A DNA stretch of 64,000 nucleotides, taken from assembly GCF_020075495.1 (NCBI RefSeq), contig NZ_JABYQT010000003.1, forward strand, positions 186,001-250,000, given 5' to 3'. The notes beneath the pieces were generated by a model. That model was given only the letters and a program-made list of their open reading frames with translations, was not told the origin of the DNA and searched no databases. Origin of the DNA: Vreelandella aquamarina (lineage in GTDB: Bacteria > Pseudomonadota > Gammaproteobacteria > Pseudomonadales > Halomonadaceae). Both the position numbers and the translations under genes were made by a program. Position 1 is the first letter of the stretch; every line of letters begins with the position of its first letter. Below, one piece after another: positions 1 through 10,765 of this stretch.

Positions 1-1098
1 CGCATCCTGAAGCAGCGTGGTCAGGCGATTGGTGGACCAGTGCGCGTTGGCCGCGTTGAACGCCCGCTCGATGGAGGGATAAAGATCGCCCACCGCCGTG
101 CCGTGCAGCGCCGAGATAAAGTGCATTTCGGCGTAGTCGGCAAAGCCCAGGCGGCGTTTGATGTCCGAGCGCATCTTCTCCTTGGCGTCGCTTTCCAGGC
201 CGTCCCACTTGTTGATGGCCAGCACCAGCGCGCGCCCGGTGGTCAACACGTAATCGAGCAGGTGCATGTCCTGCTCGACCAGGCCGTTGCGCGCATCCAG
301 CACCATCACCGCGACATGGCACTCCTTGATGGCATCCAGCGTCTTGATGATCGAGAACTTCTCGGCAATTTCGCTGACGTTCTTGCGCCGTCTCACGCCG
401 GCCGTGTCGACCAGCACGTAGGGCTTGCCGCGCCGCTCGAAGGGAATCTCGATGGCATCACGGGTGGTGCCCGCTTCATCGAACACCACCACGCGGTCTT
501 CGCCGAGCAGGCGATTGACCAGGGTAGATTTGCCCACGTTCGGCCGGCCGATGACGCCGATACGAATCCCCTTGCTGCCGGTATCTGCCGGGATGCTGGC
601 ATCGCGGTCGGGAAACGGCTCGAGCACGGTATCCATCAGCGTGGAGACATTGCGCCCATGAGCGGCGGCAATCGGCCACGGATCGCCAAGGCCCAGCTTC
701 CAGAACTCGGCCATGGCCGAGTGCTCTTCCAGGCCATCGGTCTTGTTGACCACCAGCCAGGTCTTCTTCTGGTTGACGCGCAGGTGATTGGCAATAGCCT
801 CGTCGGCCACGTTCAGCCCGGCGCGGGCATCCACCAGAAACAGGACGATATCGGCTTCATCAATCGCGGCAAGCGACTGCTCGGCCATCGCCGCATCGAT
901 GCCCACTTCATCACCGCTGATGCCGCCGGTGTCGATGACGGTGTAGCTCTTGTTGCCCAGCATGCCGTTACCGTACTTGCGGTCACGGGTCAGGCCGGGA
1001 AAATCAGCGACCAACGCATCGCGCGAGCGCGTCAGTCGGTTGAACAGCGTCGACTTGCCCACATTGGGGCGACCGACTAAAGCAATGACGGGTGTCAT
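1..1098 (-). CDS. der: GTPase Der (EngA), 3' part outside window
   Basis: Double-domain GTPase required for 50S ribosome assembly. The first 366 codons are present and the C-terminal KH-like domain lies beyond base 1. Two G1 motifs of the form GRPNVGKST are visible, near residues 9-17 and 183-192, which is the tandem GTPase arrangement diagnostic of Der. The ATG at 1096-1098 overlaps the bamB stop (ATGA), so translation is probably coupled to bamB. The order yfgM-bamB-der matches the E. coli block. Identity is secure; only the 3' end is unseen. Confidence 0.96.
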   Translation of the reverse strand, partial: MTPVIALVGRPNVGKSTLFNRLTRSRDALVADFPGLTRDRKYGNGMLGNKSYTVIDTGGISGDEVGIDAAMAEQSLAAIDEADIVLFLVDARAGLNVADEAIANHLRVNQKKTWLVVNKTDGLEEHSAMAEFWKLGLGDPWPIAAAHGRNVSTLMDTVLEPFPDRDASIPADTGSKGIRIGVIGRPNVGKSTLVNRLLGEDRVVVFDEAGTTRDAIEIPFERRGKPYVLVDTAGVRRRKNVSEIAEKFSIIKTLDAIKECHVAVMVLDARNGLVEQDMHLLDYVLTTGRALVLAINKWDGLESDAKEKMRSDIKRRLGFADYAEMHFISALHGTAVGDLYPSIERAFNAANAHWSTNRLTTLLQDA

Positions 1099-2264
1099 GG
1101 AGTGACTTCCAGGGTTTCCAGGCGACCATTGTTGGCCTGGACATGAATGGTGTTGCCTTCGGTAACCGGGGCCACGCTGATACCTGACTTGTGAACCCGG
1201 GCGCGGCCGGCAAGGTCGCCGCTACGCGCATCGATCAGGTGGACATAGCCCTCGAAATCGCCAAATACCAGGTTGCCGTCGGCAAACGCCGGGGCGGTCA
1301 GCCAGCGGTCCTCAAGGTCGTCGTTACGCCAGATCTCCTGGCCGGTGCCGGCGTCAAGCGCCACCACCTGGCTGTCGTCGGTCACCACGAACAGATAGTC
1401 GCCCACCATCAGCGGTGTCTTGCGGCTGGAGAGGCTGCTTTCCCAGATAACGCTTCCCTGAGTGGCTTCCAGCGCCACGACGCGGCTGTTGTAGCTGGTG
1501 ACGAACAGGCGGCCATCCGGGGTGATCAGCGGCTGGCCGGAAAGATCCACCAGACGCTCGACTTCGCTGCGACCGGAGGGCGTGGCAATCTGCAGGTCCC
1601 AAAGCGGCTGGCCGCTGCGATTGTCCAGTGTTACCAGGCGGCCATTGGCCAGGCCCACGAAGGTGACGGGGTCGATCACCATGGGGGTGCCGGTGCCACG
1701 CAGGGTAAGCGCAGGCTGGGAGCTGGTGTAGACCCAGCGCTCCTGGCCAGTCGCGCGGTCCAGGGCCGTTACCTGGCCATCCACGCTCTGAACGATCAGC
1801 AGTTGCTGGTTGGCCTGAGGGGCGGCCAGCACTTCACTGGAGACCCGGGCACGCCAGTCGACGCTGCCGTCGCGCTGGTCAAGCGCGATCACTTCACCGT
1901 TGCGCGTGCCCAGGTAAACCTTGCCGGCAATGGCGGTCAGAGCACTGGAAACGGGGGTATCAAGCTCTACCCGCCATTCGCGGTCGCCGTTATTCGCGTC
2001 AAGCGCCATGACCAGCCCTTCAGCATCGGCCGCGAAAACGGTATTGCCTTCACGGGCCGGGGCGATGGGATAGCGCGCGCGGCCAAGGCCGTTGCCCACG
2101 TTCTGGCGCCACTGGGTGTCGAGCGTGGCGGTTTCATTGAAACTACGCAGCTCTTTTGGCGTGTAGGCGGGCTCGCCCTTGCTGGCACAGCCGGCCAGCA
2201 GGGCAATGGCGGCAGCACCTAAGGTCACGCGCATGATCTGTTTGGAAAGTCGCAGAGTCATCAT
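1095..2264 (-). CDS. bamB: Outer membrane assembly lipoprotein BamB
   Basis: Beta-propeller lipoprotein of the BAM complex that inserts outer-membrane beta-barrel proteins. It is 389 aa, close to the usual length. An N-terminal signal peptide ends in a lipobox (LLAGC, lipidated Cys26). The rest holds repeated PQQ-propeller blades with recurring patterns such as [20 protein letters not shown] and [10 protein letters not shown]. The ATG overlaps the stop of the upstream TPR gene (ATGA), and its own stop overlaps der, giving a tightly coupled trio. Confidence 0.95.
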   Translation of the reverse strand: MMTLRLSKQIMRVTLGAAAIALLAGCASKGEPAYTPKELRSFNETATLDTQWRQNVGNGLGRARYPIAPAREGNTVFAADAEGLVMALDANNGDREWRVELDTPVSSALTAIAGKVYLGTRNGEVIALDQRDGSVDWRARVSSEVLAAPQANQQLLIVQSVDGQVTALDRATGQERWVYTSSQPALTLRGTGTPMVIDPVTFVGLANGRLVTLDNRSGQPLWDLQIATPSGRSEVERLVDLSGQPLITPDGRLFVTSYNSRVVALEATQGSVIWESSLSSRKTPLMVGDYLFVVTDDSQVVALDAGTGQEIWRNDDLEDRWLTAPAFADGNLVFGDFEGYVHLIDARSGDLAGRARVHKSGISVAPVTEGNTIHVQANNGRLETLEVTP

Positions 2265-2917
2265 TGAGTCGCCTCCTCGGCGCCGAGATCGTCAAGCTTT
2301 AATTGCACGCCGTAAAGCGTTTGATCCTGCTCCTGAGCAAGTGTCACTGCTTCCTGCCAGGCGCTTCTGGCCTGTTCGGTCTGGCCAAGCGCTGCGAAGG
2401 CATCGCCACGCACATCGGCTCGCTGAGCGGCCAGGGAGTCGCTGATCGGCTCGTCCAGCAGTTCGAGAGCGGCATCGGGGTTGTTGCTCGCCACTTCGAG
2501 GCGCGCCAGGCGCAGCCAAGCGAGGCTTTGCACGAAGCGGCGCGATGAGCCGTCGGCCACCTGCTCGAGCGCTTCGCGAGCGGCATCGAGATCGTCCTGC
2601 TGTACGGCAATTCGGGCATCCAGCAGCAGAGCCAGATCAGCGTATAGCGTCTTGCCGTAATCGTCGGTAAGTTCGGCAATCAGTTCGCGGGCGCCGGCGG
2701 CCTGCTGCTCGTCCAGCTCATCGGCGGTAGCGATGCTGACCAGCTGCTGATAGCGGACCGAGGCGGCTTCCGACTGGCCTTCCTGATAGTTCTGCCAAGC
2801 GTTCCAGCCAAACACACCCGCGGCGGCAAGCACCGCACCGGCAATCAGCGAGGTGCCGTTCTCTTTCCACCAGCGCTTGATGACATCCAGCTGCTCTTCT
2901 TCGCTTCGATCCGCCAC
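2261..2917 (-). CDS. YfgM-type ancillary SecYEG translocon protein
   Basis: Inner-membrane TPR protein of the YfgM family, which in E. coli associates with SecYEG and periplasmic chaperones. It has a short cytoplasmic N-terminus rich in acidic residues, one membrane segment around residues 21-41, then a periplasmic helical repeat domain. I take the GTG at 2915-2917 as start: an AGGAG lies 7 bases upstream and the protein then begins MADRSEEEQ as in homologues. An ATG 24 bases upstream (2941) has no clear ribosome site. Predicted length is 218 aa. It sits between hisS and bamB as in E. coli. Confidence 0.88.
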   Translation of the reverse strand: MADRSEEEQLDVIKRWWKENGTSLIAGAVLAAAGVFGWNAWQNYQEGQSEAASVRYQQLVSIATADELDEQQAAGARELIAELTDDYGKTLYADLALLLDARIAVQQDDLDAAREALEQVADGSSRRFVQSLAWLRLARLEVASNNPDAALELLDEPISDSLAAQRADVRGDAFAALGQTEQARSAWQEAVTLAQEQDQTLYGVQLKLDDLGAEEATQ

Positions 2918-2997
2918 GGGCGGTCTCCTATTGCATGACATCGCCGCTTCATAGCGTCGATCGTTGATTGGTAGGCGCGCAGCGCCGGTTCAGTGGC

Positions 2998-4293
2998 TCA
3001 GCGAGCCAGCAGTTCGCCAAGCGTCATGGCAAGTTCGGCCTGGCTGGCACGCTGCTGCTCGCGGTCATCGCGCAGGAACTTGAGCGTTACCTGCTGCTGA
3101 GCCATCTCATCCTCGCCCAGCAGGATGGCAATGCCCGCTGCACTCTTGTCGGCCTTTTTCATGCGGCTCTTGAAGCTGCCGCCGCCGCAGTGCAGCTGAA
3201 GGCGCAGGTCAGGAAGCTCGCTACGCAGCTGTTCGGCAAGTGTGAGCGCGGCAACGGTGGCGCTGTCGTCCATGGGCACCAGATAGACATCGCAGCCGCC
3301 GAGCGCTTCGTCAGGCACGAGGTCGAGGGTTTCCAGCAGCAAAATGAGCCGCTCGATCCCCATCGCAAACCCGACGGCGGGCGTGGGCTTGCCGCCCAGC
3401 TGCTCGACCAGACCGTCATAGCGGCCACCGGCACATACCGTGCCCTGGCTGCCCAGCGCCGTGGTGGTCCATTCGAACACCGTACGGCAGTAGTAGTCGA
3501 GCCCACGCACGAGCCGCGGATTGACCACAAACGGCACGCCTGCGGCATCGAGCATGGTCTTGATCTGCTCGAAGTGCTCGCGGGACTCGTCATCCAGGTG
3601 ATCCATCAGCTGTGGGGCACCGTCGAGCATCTCGGCCATGGCGGGATTCTTGGAGTCCAGAATGCGCAGCGGGTTGCTGGTCAGGCGGCGCAGGGAGTCT
3701 TCGTCCAGCACGTCGCGGTGCTGTTCGAAATAGGCCACCAGCTTGTCGCGGTAAGCCGCCCGTGCCTCGGATGAGCCCAGCGAATTGAGCTCAAGCGTGA
3801 CGTGCTCCAAAAGCCCCAGTTCTTTCCACAGCCGGGCCGAGAGCAGAATGACTTCGGCATCGATATCCGGGCCGTCGAAGCCGTAGGTTTCGACGCCCAC
3901 CTGATGGAACTGGCGGTAGCGGCCCTTCTGGGGACGCTCGTGGCGAAACATCGGGCCCTGGTACCAGAGGCGCTGGGTCTGGTTGTGCAGCAGGCCGTGC
4001 TCCATGGCCGCGCGTACGCAGCTGGCGGTGCCCTCTGGGCGCAGGGTCAGGCTGTCGCCGTTACGGTCGTCAAAGGTATACATCTCCTTTTCGACGATAT
4101 CGGTCACTTCGCCGATGGAGCGGGCAAACAGTGCCGTCTGCTCGACGATGGGCGTGCGAATCTCGTCAAAGCCATAGCGCAGCAAAAGCTTGCGCACCTT
4201 GGCCTCAAAAAATTGCCAGCGAGGGCTATCGCTGGGCAACAGGTCGTTCATGCCACGGATGGCTTGAATCTTTTTAGCGGCGGACTTGCTCAA
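2998..4293 (-). CDS. hisS: Histidyl-tRNA synthetase
   Basis: Charges tRNA-His. It is a class II synthetase with the N-terminal RGMNDLLP signature, the motif 2 region ([12 protein letters not shown]) and the histidine-binding RGLDYY segment, followed by the anticodon-binding domain. I choose the TTG at 4291-4293 as start: AAGGAG lies 6 bases upstream, and the product then starts [10 protein letters not shown], giving 431 aa, normal for the family. An in-frame ATG at 4314 would place that AAGGAG inside the coding region. It lies 46 bases downstream of ispG. Confidence 0.94.
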   Translation of the reverse strand: MSKSAAKKIQAIRGMNDLLPSDSPRWQFFEAKVRKLLLRYGFDEIRTPIVEQTALFARSIGEVTDIVEKEMYTFDDRNGDSLTLRPEGTASCVRAAMEHGLLHNQTQRLWYQGPMFRHERPQKGRYRQFHQVGVETYGFDGPDIDAEVILLSARLWKELGLLEHVTLELNSLGSSEARAAYRDKLVAYFEQHRDVLDEDSLRRLTSNPLRILDSKNPAMAEMLDGAPQLMDHLDDESREHFEQIKTMLDAAGVPFVVNPRLVRGLDYYCRTVFEWTTTALGSQGTVCAGGRYDGLVEQLGGKPTPAVGFAMGIERLILLLETLDLVPDEALGGCDVYLVPMDDSATVAALTLAEQLRSELPDLRLQLHCGGGSFKSRMKKADKSAAGIAILLGEDEMAQQQVTLKFLRDDREQQRASQAELAMTLGELLAR

Positions 4294-4339
4294 TGAAAAC
4301 TCCTTGTTCTGCATCCTGGCTGATGCACGCTCCCGGCGG

Positions 4340-5455
4340 TTAGACGCTGCGGGCAATCATGTCATCTTCCTGCTGCTGTTTCTGACGCACTTTTTCGCGG
4401 ATCAACTGCTCCAGGTCATCCACCAGGTGCTCGTTGCGCAGCTTGCTGGCCGGTTTGCCGTCGATATACACGAGGTTCGCGGGGCTGCCGCCGGTCAGGC
4501 CGATGTCGGTCTCCTTGGCTTCGCCGGGGCCATTGACCACACAGCCGATGACCGAGACATCCAGCGGCGTCATCACGTCTTCCAGGCGCTCTTCGAGCTG
4601 GTTCATGGTGCTGATGACGTCGAAGTTCTGGCGCGAGCAGCTGGGGCAGGCGATGAAGTTGATCCCCTTGGCGCGCAGCTTCAGGCTCTTGAGCATGTCG
4701 AAGCCGACCTTGATCTCCTCCACCGGATCGGCGGCCAGCGAAACACGAATGGTGTCGCCGATGCCATCCATCAAGAGCATGCCAAGGCCGATCGATGACT
4801 TCACCGTACCCGAGCGAAGCCCGCCAGCTTCGGTGATCCCCAGGTGGAGCGGTTGCTCGATGCGCGTGGCAAGCTCACGATAGGCGGCCACGGCCATGAA
4901 CACGTCAGAAGCCTTGACACTGACCTTGAATTCTTGGAAGTCGAGCCGATCCAGGTGGTCGATATGGCGCATGGCCGACTCCACCAGGGCTGCTGGCGTG
5001 GGTTCGCCGTACTTCTTCTGCAGGTCCTTTTCCAGCGAGCCCGCGTTGACGCCGATGCGAATCGGGATGCCGTGTTCACGCGCGGCGCTGACCACCGCGC
5101 GCACGCGGTCTTCGCGGCCGATGTTGCCGGGGTTGATGCGCAGGCAATCAACGCCCAGCTCCGCCACGCGCAGGGCGATCTTGTAGTCGAAGTGAATGTC
5201 GGCGACCAGGGGTACATCGACGCGCTGCTTGATCTTGCCGAAGGCTTCGGCGGCGTCCATGTCCGGCACGGAAACGCGCACGATGTCAGCACCGGCTTTT
5301 TCCAGCTGCTGAATCTGCCCGACGGTAGCCTCCACGTCCAGCGTGTTGGTGTTGGTCATGCTCTGTACGGAAATAGGCGCATTTCCGCCCACCGCCACCT
5401 TGCCTACGTGAATCTGGCGGGACTGGCGGCGCTTTATCGGAGAAGGGGCGTGCAT
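4340..5455 (-). CDS. ispG: (E)-4-hydroxy-3-methylbut-2-enyl-diphosphate synthase
   Basis: Iron-sulfur enzyme of the MEP isoprenoid pathway that converts MEcPP to HMBPP. It is 371 aa. The TIM-barrel half begins near [13 protein letters not shown], and the C-terminal half carries the cluster ligands in CPSCSRQ and [10 protein letters not shown] take the ATG at 5453-5455 because it aligns with the usual MH...PI.RR start. A GTG at 5467 overlapping the rodZ stop is the alternative. Because it needs a 4Fe-4S cluster, it depends on the Fe-S genes encoded upstream in this block. Confidence 0.96.
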   Translation of the reverse strand: MHAPSPIKRRQSRQIHVGKVAVGGNAPISVQSMTNTNTLDVEATVGQIQQLEKAGADIVRVSVPDMDAAEAFGKIKQRVDVPLVADIHFDYKIALRVAELGVDCLRINPGNIGREDRVRAVVSAAREHGIPIRIGVNAGSLEKDLQKKYGEPTPAALVESAMRHIDHLDRLDFQEFKVSVKASDVFMAVAAYRELATRIEQPLHLGITEAGGLRSGTVKSSIGLGMLLMDGIGDTIRVSLAADPVEEIKVGFDMLKSLKLRAKGINFIACPSCSRQNFDVISTMNQLEERLEDVMTPLDVSVIGCVVNGPGEAKETDIGLTGGSPANLVYIDGKPASKLRNEHLVDDLEQLIREKVRQKQQQEDDMIARSV

Positions 5456-5463
5456 AGGACGGG

Positions 5464-6432
5464 TCACTCTCCCAGGGTAAATCGGGCAACATTATTGGCG
5501 CCGGCACGTTGCACAAGATTGACCTGCTCACCTTGATAACGCAGCTCGACGCCGGTGGCGTTTCCTACGGTCAAACGAAACGGCGGCTCACCTTCCACTG
5601 TCGCGGTGGTGCCCGGCGTTTGCAGGCCAACGAACACGCGCTGGTTGTTGGCATCGAAGATCTCCGTCCAGGACTGCTCGTTGAAGGTAAGCTCCAGATG
5701 GTTGGCGCTGCCTGTGGGCGCGTCAGTCGTCTGGGAGGCTTCTTCATCGGTGTCGGCATCTTCGGCGTTGGCCGCGACATCGAGGGCTGCCACATCGTTG
5801 ACCGTGGCGGCAGGCTCATCGCTTGCGGTGTCCTCGACCGGCGCAGGGTCATCGGTGCCGCCGGCAGCAGCGTCACCTTGCGGTGCGGCAGGCTGCTCGG
5901 TCGAGAGGGCGGGCGATGTGGGCGGCTCGGGTTCGGCGCCTTGTTCAGCAGCTGGCGGCAGTTCGCCTTCCTCTTCCATGGAGCCTCCATCGAAACGTGG
6001 CGGCTCGCTGCCTCCACGGCTTTGCCACCACATCACGGTCAGGCCAATCAGCGCAGCGATCACCAGTACCGTCACCAGTCTGAACAGCCAGGCACCCAGC
6101 TTGGACGGTGGGCGATTGACGGTTACCGGCGTTACCTTGCGTTCGGCATCTGCGGCGCCATAGCGCTCCTGGTAGGCGTCCAGTATCAGTCGGTCATCCA
6201 TGCCCAGGTACTTGGCGTAGGCGCGCAGGTAGCCACGCCGGTAGGTAGTGACCGGGATCTCGTCATAGCGGTCTTGTTCGAGTCCTTCGACTACGGCCGG
6301 GCGCAGGTTGAGCGCGCGGGCAGCATCGCTTAGCGGCACGCCGAGCTGTTCACGTTGACGCGAAAGCAGCTCGCCAGGAGAGGCATGAGTACGAGAAACA
6401 GTGGCACTATCTTGTAACGGTGTGTCGCTCAT
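5464..6432 (-). CDS. rodZ: Cytoskeleton protein RodZ
   Basis: Membrane protein linking MreB to the cell-wall elongation machinery. It is 322 aa. A helix-turn-helix domain lies at about residues 20-85, a single transmembrane helix at about 113-136, then a long linker rich in Ala, Pro, Glu and Asp (about 140-245), and a C-terminal DUF4115 beta domain ending near the stop. Its stop overlaps the alternative GTG start of ispG. Position between pilW and ispG matches other gammaproteobacteria. Confidence 0.93.
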   Translation of the reverse strand: MSDTPLQDSATVSRTHASPGELLSRQREQLGVPLSDAARALNLRPAVVEGLEQDRYDEIPVTTYRRGYLRAYAKYLGMDDRLILDAYQERYGAADAERKVTPVTVNRPPSKLGAWLFRLVTVLVIAALIGLTVMWWQSRGGSEPPRFDGGSMEEEGELPPAAEQGAEPEPPTSPALSTEQPAAPQGDAAAGGTDDPAPVEDTASDEPAATVNDVAALDVAANAEDADTDEEASQTTDAPTGSANHLELTFNEQSWTEIFDANNQRVFVGLQTPGTTATVEGEPPFRLTVGNATGVELRYQGEQVNLVQRAGANNVARFTLGE

Positions 6433-6472
6433 GGCTGAGCATCCTTAAATAATTAGGTGATCAGGACATCGA

Positions 6473-7207
6473 TCAATAAGCGCCAAGCTGACGCTGGTAG
6501 TCGGCTGCCAAGGCGTCATCGCCTGTGGCGCGGGCGATATCCTTCGCCATTTCCAGCGCTGCCTGGTTCGGGCCGGCCAGCTGCAGGTAGGTTTGCAGTG
6601 GCGGCCGCGCGCTTTCGTAATTGCCCTGTGAAAATTCCAGTTCGGCCAAGGTTAAATACCCGCGCGGGTCCCGCGGGTCGATTCTCTGCGCGCGGGCGAG
6701 ATGGCCGCGCGCCTTATCAATTTCATCCAGCGCCAGATAACATTGGCCCAGGTTGGTAAATAGCTGGGCACGGTTGGCGTACTGGGTATCTTCGGATGCG
6801 AGTTCCAACTGTTCGCAGGCGGCCGAAATCTGCCCCTGCTGATACAAAAACGCCGCATAGTTATTGCGGGCACGAGTAAAATCGGGCTCGGCGTCTAACG
6901 CCTTTGAAAAATAGGCGTGGGCGAGTTCGACATCGCCCTGCTGCTGGTAGACAAGCGCCAGGGCCTGCAGCGCCTTGGCGTGCTGCGGGTCGAGCTCGAG
7001 CGCCCGGGTCAGGGCGGTATGCGCCCGCGGCAGGTTGGCCTGCTCAAGGTAGGCGACGCCTAGACGGGTGTAGGCGTCCGTGGCATCGTCGCTTGCCTTG
7101 ACGGGGGATGAGGAGGACGTGGCACAGCCGGCTAGCCATACGCTGCTCAACAGCACAGCCAGTATGGGCGCCCTAAACGGGTCGAAGCGCCTGCAGTGAC
7201 AGATCAT
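6473..7207 (-). CDS. pilW: Type IV pilus biogenesis/stability lipoprotein PilW (PilF)
   Basis: Outer-membrane TPR lipoprotein that helps PilQ multimerise and stabilises type IV pili. A signal peptide ends in the lipobox LAGC, followed by tandem TPR units (for example AYTRLGVAYLEQ and ALELDPQHAKALQ). I prefer the ATG at 7205-7207 because GAGGG lies 5 bases upstream; an ATG at 7219 is also in frame. Product is 244 aa. Its functional partners pilMNOPQ are at the other end of the window (58.7-63.2 kb). Confidence 0.9.
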   Translation of the reverse strand: MICHCRRFDPFRAPILAVLLSSVWLAGCATSSSSPVKASDDATDAYTRLGVAYLEQANLPRAHTALTRALELDPQHAKALQALALVYQQQGDVELAHAYFSKALDAEPDFTRARNNYAAFLYQQGQISAACEQLELASEDTQYANRAQLFTNLGQCYLALDEIDKARGHLARAQRIDPRDPRGYLTLAELEFSQGNYESARPPLQTYLQLAGPNQAALEMAKDIARATGDDALAADYQRQLGAY

Positions 7208-7308
7208 GGTTGCCCTCATGGTAAAAATGCCAGCTAACCGTCGACACGACGAAGAAAAAACGTGTCCATCAAAGCGCCGTGCTGGCCGGAAGTCAAGACA
7301 AGCACCGT

Positions 7309-8490
7309 TTAGTCTGCATCCAACTGTACGGATTGAATATAGCGCGCGCTGCGTTTCGTGCGGTCTTTCACACGACCCACCAGCTGACCGCAGGCGGCGT
7401 CGATGTCATCACCCCGGGTGATGCGTACCGTTGCGTTGTAACCCAGGTCGTAAAGCCACTGCTGAAAACGCATGACCTGATTGCGCGAGGGCTTCTCGTA
7501 ACCTGAGTTGGGGAACGGGTTGAACGGTATCAGGTTGATCTTGCAAGGCAGCTCCTTCAAGAGGGCGGCCAGTTGCTCGGCATGTACCTGCTGGTCGTTT
7601 ACATCCTTGATCAAGGTGTATTCGATGGTGACCTGACGATTGTCTGGGCACTTGGAGAGATAGCGGTGGCACGCATCCAGCAGTGACTGGATGTTGTACT
7701 TGCGGTTGATGGGCACCAGCTCGTTGCGCAGCTCGTCGGTTGAGGCGTGAAGCGAAATGGCGAGGCTCACATCGATTTCATCGCCCAGCTTGTCGATCAT
7801 GGGCACGACGCCGGAAGTGGACAGGGTGACGCGGCGCTTGGAGAGCCCGTAGCCGCTATCGTCCAGCATCAGCTTCATGGCAGGCACCACGTTATCGAAG
7901 TTGAGCAGGGGTTCACCCATGCCCATCATGACCACATTGGTGACCGGGCGATTGGCGGTATCGCGGCGCGGGCCTACGCTTCTCTGGGCGACCCATACCT
8001 GACCGATGATCTCGGCGGCGGTCAGGTTGCGCTGAAAGCCCTGCTTGCCGGTGGAGCAGAAACTGCAATCCAGCGAGCAGCCCACCTGGGAGGAGACGCA
8101 CAGCGTGCGACGCTTGCCGTTTTCGGCGGGAATCAGCACCGTCTCGACGTAGCTGCCGTCTTCCACTTCCAGCACCCACTTGCGCGTGCCGTCGCTCGAG
8201 GTTCCCTCGTACACTACGCCGGGGCCGCGGATTTCGGCCACCTGAGCGAGCTTGTCGCGCAGCGGCTTGGACAGGTTGGTCATGACGGAAAAGTCGTCGA
8301 TGCCTTCCTGGTGAATCCACTTCATCAACTGGGCGGCGCGAAACTTCTTTTCGCCGATCGACAAAAAGAACGCTTCCATCTGCTCGCGGGACATGCCGAG
8401 CAGGTTCTGACGCGCAGGGGCGTTGGCCGCTGACGACGTGTCATCAGGAGACGATTGGGGGGCAGGCGTATGGTGTACGGTGGTGGTCAT
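7309..8490 (-). CDS. rlmN: 23S rRNA/tRNA (adenine-C2) methyltransferase RlmN
   Basis: Radical-SAM dual methyltransferase that makes m2A in 23S rRNA (A2503) and some tRNAs. The cluster motif CSLDCSFC is present, with the downstream glycine motif GMGEPLLN and the C-terminal reactive cysteine in AACGQL. I start at the ATG 8488-8490 (MTTTV...), giving 393 aa. The frame extends to a TTG at 8547 but that adds only a non-conserved leader. It lies between ndk and pilW, as usual. Confidence 0.95.
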   Translation of the reverse strand: MTTTVHHTPAPQSSPDDTSSAANAPARQNLLGMSREQMEAFFLSIGEKKFRAAQLMKWIHQEGIDDFSVMTNLSKPLRDKLAQVAEIRGPGVVYEGTSSDGTRKWVLEVEDGSYVETVLIPAENGKRRTLCVSSQVGCSLDCSFCSTGKQGFQRNLTAAEIIGQVWVAQRSVGPRRDTANRPVTNVVMMGMGEPLLNFDNVVPAMKLMLDDSGYGLSKRRVTLSTSGVVPMIDKLGDEIDVSLAISLHASTDELRNELVPINRKYNIQSLLDACHRYLSKCPDNRQVTIEYTLIKDVNDQQVHAEQLAALLKELPCKINLIPFNPFPNSGYEKPSRNQVMRFQQWLYDLGYNATVRITRGDDIDAACGQLVGRVKDRTKRSARYIQSVQLDAD

Positions 8491-8574
8491 GGCGGTCAGC
8501 GTTCTGGAAAGGGGCGGGGGCAGAACCCCCGCGAAAATGGCCGGCAACGAACGTTGAAACGGCGGCGCTAGGGT

Positions 8575-9000
8575 TTAGCGCGGGCAGATTTCGTCGTTAC
8601 CGAAGAAGTAGCTAATTTCACGCTCGGCGCTTTCTGCAGAATCGGAACCATGGACAGCGTTGGCGTCGATTGTTTCCGCAAAGTCAGCACGGATGGTGCC
8701 CGGTGCCGCTTCTTTCGGGTTGGTCGCGCCCATCAGGTCACGGTTCTTGGCGATGGCGCCTTCACCTTCCAATACCTGTACCACGACCGGGCCAGAGGTC
8801 ATGAAGCCAACCAGATCCTTGAAGAAAGGACGCTCTTTGTGCTCGGCGTAGAAACCGCCCGCTTTCTCTTCAGACAGGTGGGTCATTTTGGCAGCAACGA
8901 CTTGCAGGCCAGCTTTTTCGAAACGCGCGATGATGTCGCCGATAGCATTCTTGGCAACGGCATCGGGCTTGATGATGGAAAGAGTGCGTTCAGTCGCCAT
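8575..9000 (-). CDS. ndk: Nucleoside diphosphate kinase
   Basis: Transfers the gamma-phosphate between nucleoside triphosphates through a phosphohistidine. It is 141 aa, full length. It starts [15 protein letters not shown] and has the active-site histidine in NAVHGSDS. It ends [11 protein letters not shown]. The 180 bases upstream, to the iscA-like gene, contain no gene; that region probably carries its promoter and leader, although no clear box stands out. Confidence 0.97.
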   Translation of the reverse strand: MATERTLSIIKPDAVAKNAIGDIIARFEKAGLQVVAAKMTHLSEEKAGGFYAEHKERPFFKDLVGFMTSGPVVVQVLEGEGAIAKNRDLMGATNPKEAAPGTIRADFAETIDANAVHGSDSAESAEREISYFFGNDEICPR

Positions 9001-9180
9001 GTCAAAATCTCCTCACAAAGGGATAAAGCAGAAATTGCCGCCCTGGCAAGCCGGGGCGGCGAAGGAAAAGCGTTTCGGCAGAAGCACGGTGATGAAAGCG
9101 CTTCCCGGTTGCCGAGTGGGCGCGATTATAGCGCTTCGTGCCGGGGTTGAATACCGGTGAAACGCGCCAGACCCACTGGT

Positions 9181-9507
9181 TCAGACCGTGAAGCTCTCAC
9201 CGCAGCCGCACTGGTCCTTGACGTTGGGATTATTGAACTTGAAAAATCGGTTCAATCCTTCACTGACATAATCCACTTCGCTGCCGTCGAGCATCTCGAG
9301 TGCGTCAGGGGCTACGTAGACGCTGGCGCCGTGATCTTCGAAGCGAATCTCGTCGTCACCGACGTCATCGGCAAAATCCAGTACGTAGCTGTAGCCCGAG
9401 CAGCCGCTGGGCTTGACCGACACACGCAGGCCCAAGCCCTGGCCGCGTTCATCGAGCACGCGGTGGATCTGTTGTGCGGCAGCCGGGGTAATGCTGAGTG
9501 TTGCCAT
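9181..9507 (-). CDS. iscA: IscA-type iron-sulfur carrier protein
   Basis: A-type carrier that accepts or transfers Fe-S clusters. It is 108 aa, with the three conserved cysteines in SGCSGYSY and the C-terminal CGCGESF. It lies 32 bases downstream of iscS and reads in the same direction, so it is probably co-transcribed with iscR and iscS. What is unusual is the absence of iscU between iscS and this gene, and of hscB, hscA and fdx after it. It could equally be named an ErpA/IscA-like accessory protein. Confidence 0.9.
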   Translation of the reverse strand: MATLSITPAAAQQIHRVLDERGQGLGLRVSVKPSGCSGYSYVLDFADDVGDDEIRFEDHGASVYVAPDALEMLDGSEVDYVSEGLNRFFKFNNPNVKDQCGCGESFTV

Positions 9508-9539
9508 GAGGCGTCCTCCTTAAAAAAAGCGCCAGCCGC

Positions 9540-10712
9540 TTAGCCTGGCGGGGTGCGCAGACCGCGCACCGCATGGCGGATAAGGGTCAGCGCGTGATCG
9601 ATATCATCTTCGCGGGTAAAGCGCCCGAAACTGAAGCGTAGCGAGGATAGTGCCAGCGTGCGTGGAACGCCGACGCCCAGCAGTACATAAGAGGGATCAA
9701 CGCTTGCCGAGTTGCAGGCCGAGCCGGTCGACACCGCCACATCACGCAGCGCCATCAGCAGCGCCTCGCCGTCGGTGCCTTCGAACGCCAGATTCACGAT
9801 GTTGGGAACTGCCTGCTCCAGCGGTGTGTTGGCCACCACGCCATCGAGCTCTTCGAGCCCTTTCAAGAAGCGCTGCCGAAGCTTGGCGATATGCGCCTGG
9901 TCTTGTGCGTGCTGTTGCCGCATCAGCGCAAACGCCTCACCCATGCCGGCAATCTGATGCGTTGGCAGGGTGCCGGAGCGCATGCCGCGCTCGTGCCCGC
10001 CGCCATGAATCAGCGCCTCAAGGCGAATGTCCGGGTGGCGCTTGACGTAGAGCGCCCCCACGCCCTTCGGCCCATAGGCCTTGTGCGCGGAGAGCGACAT
10101 CAGATCGACCTGCTGCGCCGCGACGTCGAGTGCAATGCGTCCCACGGCCTGGGCGGCGTCGGTGTGAAAGGCCGCGCCGAACTCATGGGCCACTGCTGCC
10201 AGGGCGGCAATGTCGTTGATGCTGCCAAGCTCGTTGTTCACTGCCATCAGCGATACCAGGGCGGTATCGTCGCGCATGGCCTCGCGCAACTGCTCGGGCG
10301 TGATGCAGCCATCTTCACCCGGCGTCAACCAGGTGACCTCGAAGCCTTCGCGCTCCAGAGCCTTGGCGGTATCCACCACGGCCTTGTGCTCGATGGTCGA
10401 GGTCACCAGGTGCAGGCCGCGTTCGCGGTTGGCGCGCATGTAACCCGTCAACGCCAGGTTGTCGGCTTCGGTGGCGCCACTGGTCCAGACGATTTCACGC
10501 GGGTCGGCGCCGATGGCATCCGCTACCTGGCGGCGCGCCTGCTCGACCACCTGTTCGGCCTGCCAGCCCAGCATATGGCTGCGTGACGCCGGGTTGGCAA
10601 ACAGCTGGTCCACCGTCAGGTAGCGCTGCATGACCTCGGCCACGCGGGCATCTACCGGCGTGGTAGCGGCGTAGTCCAGGTAAATGGGAAGCGAAGGAGT
10701 GGTTGTCGTCAT
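9540..10712 (-). CDS. iscS: Cysteine desulfurase IscS with short C-terminus
   Basis: PLP enzyme that takes sulfur from cysteine for Fe-S clusters and thio-modifications. The PLP lysine region is SLSAHKAYGPKG and the active-site cysteine loop is STGSACNSASVDPSYVL. It is 390 aa versus about 404 in E. coli. The missing part is the C-terminal extension after RFTREDDIDHA...RGLRT, the segment known in E. coli IscS to contact IscU. This fits the absence of iscU nearby. Located 53 bases after iscR. Confidence 0.94.
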   Translation of the reverse strand: MTTTTPSLPIYLDYAATTPVDARVAEVMQRYLTVDQLFANPASRSHMLGWQAEQVVEQARRQVADAIGADPREIVWTSGATEADNLALTGYMRANRERGLHLVTSTIEHKAVVDTAKALEREGFEVTWLTPGEDGCITPEQLREAMRDDTALVSLMAVNNELGSINDIAALAAVAHEFGAAFHTDAAQAVGRIALDVAAQQVDLMSLSAHKAYGPKGVGALYVKRHPDIRLEALIHGGGHERGMRSGTLPTHQIAGMGEAFALMRQQHAQDQAHIAKLRQRFLKGLEELDGVVANTPLEQAVPNIVNLAFEGTDGEALLMALRDVAVSTGSACNSASVDPSYVLLGVGVPRTLALSSLRFSFGRFTREDDIDHALTLIRHAVRGLRTPPG

Positions 10713-10765
10713 GGGAACCCGCTTAATTCAAATGCGCCAGGAGGTGATGTTCACACGCCGGGCCA

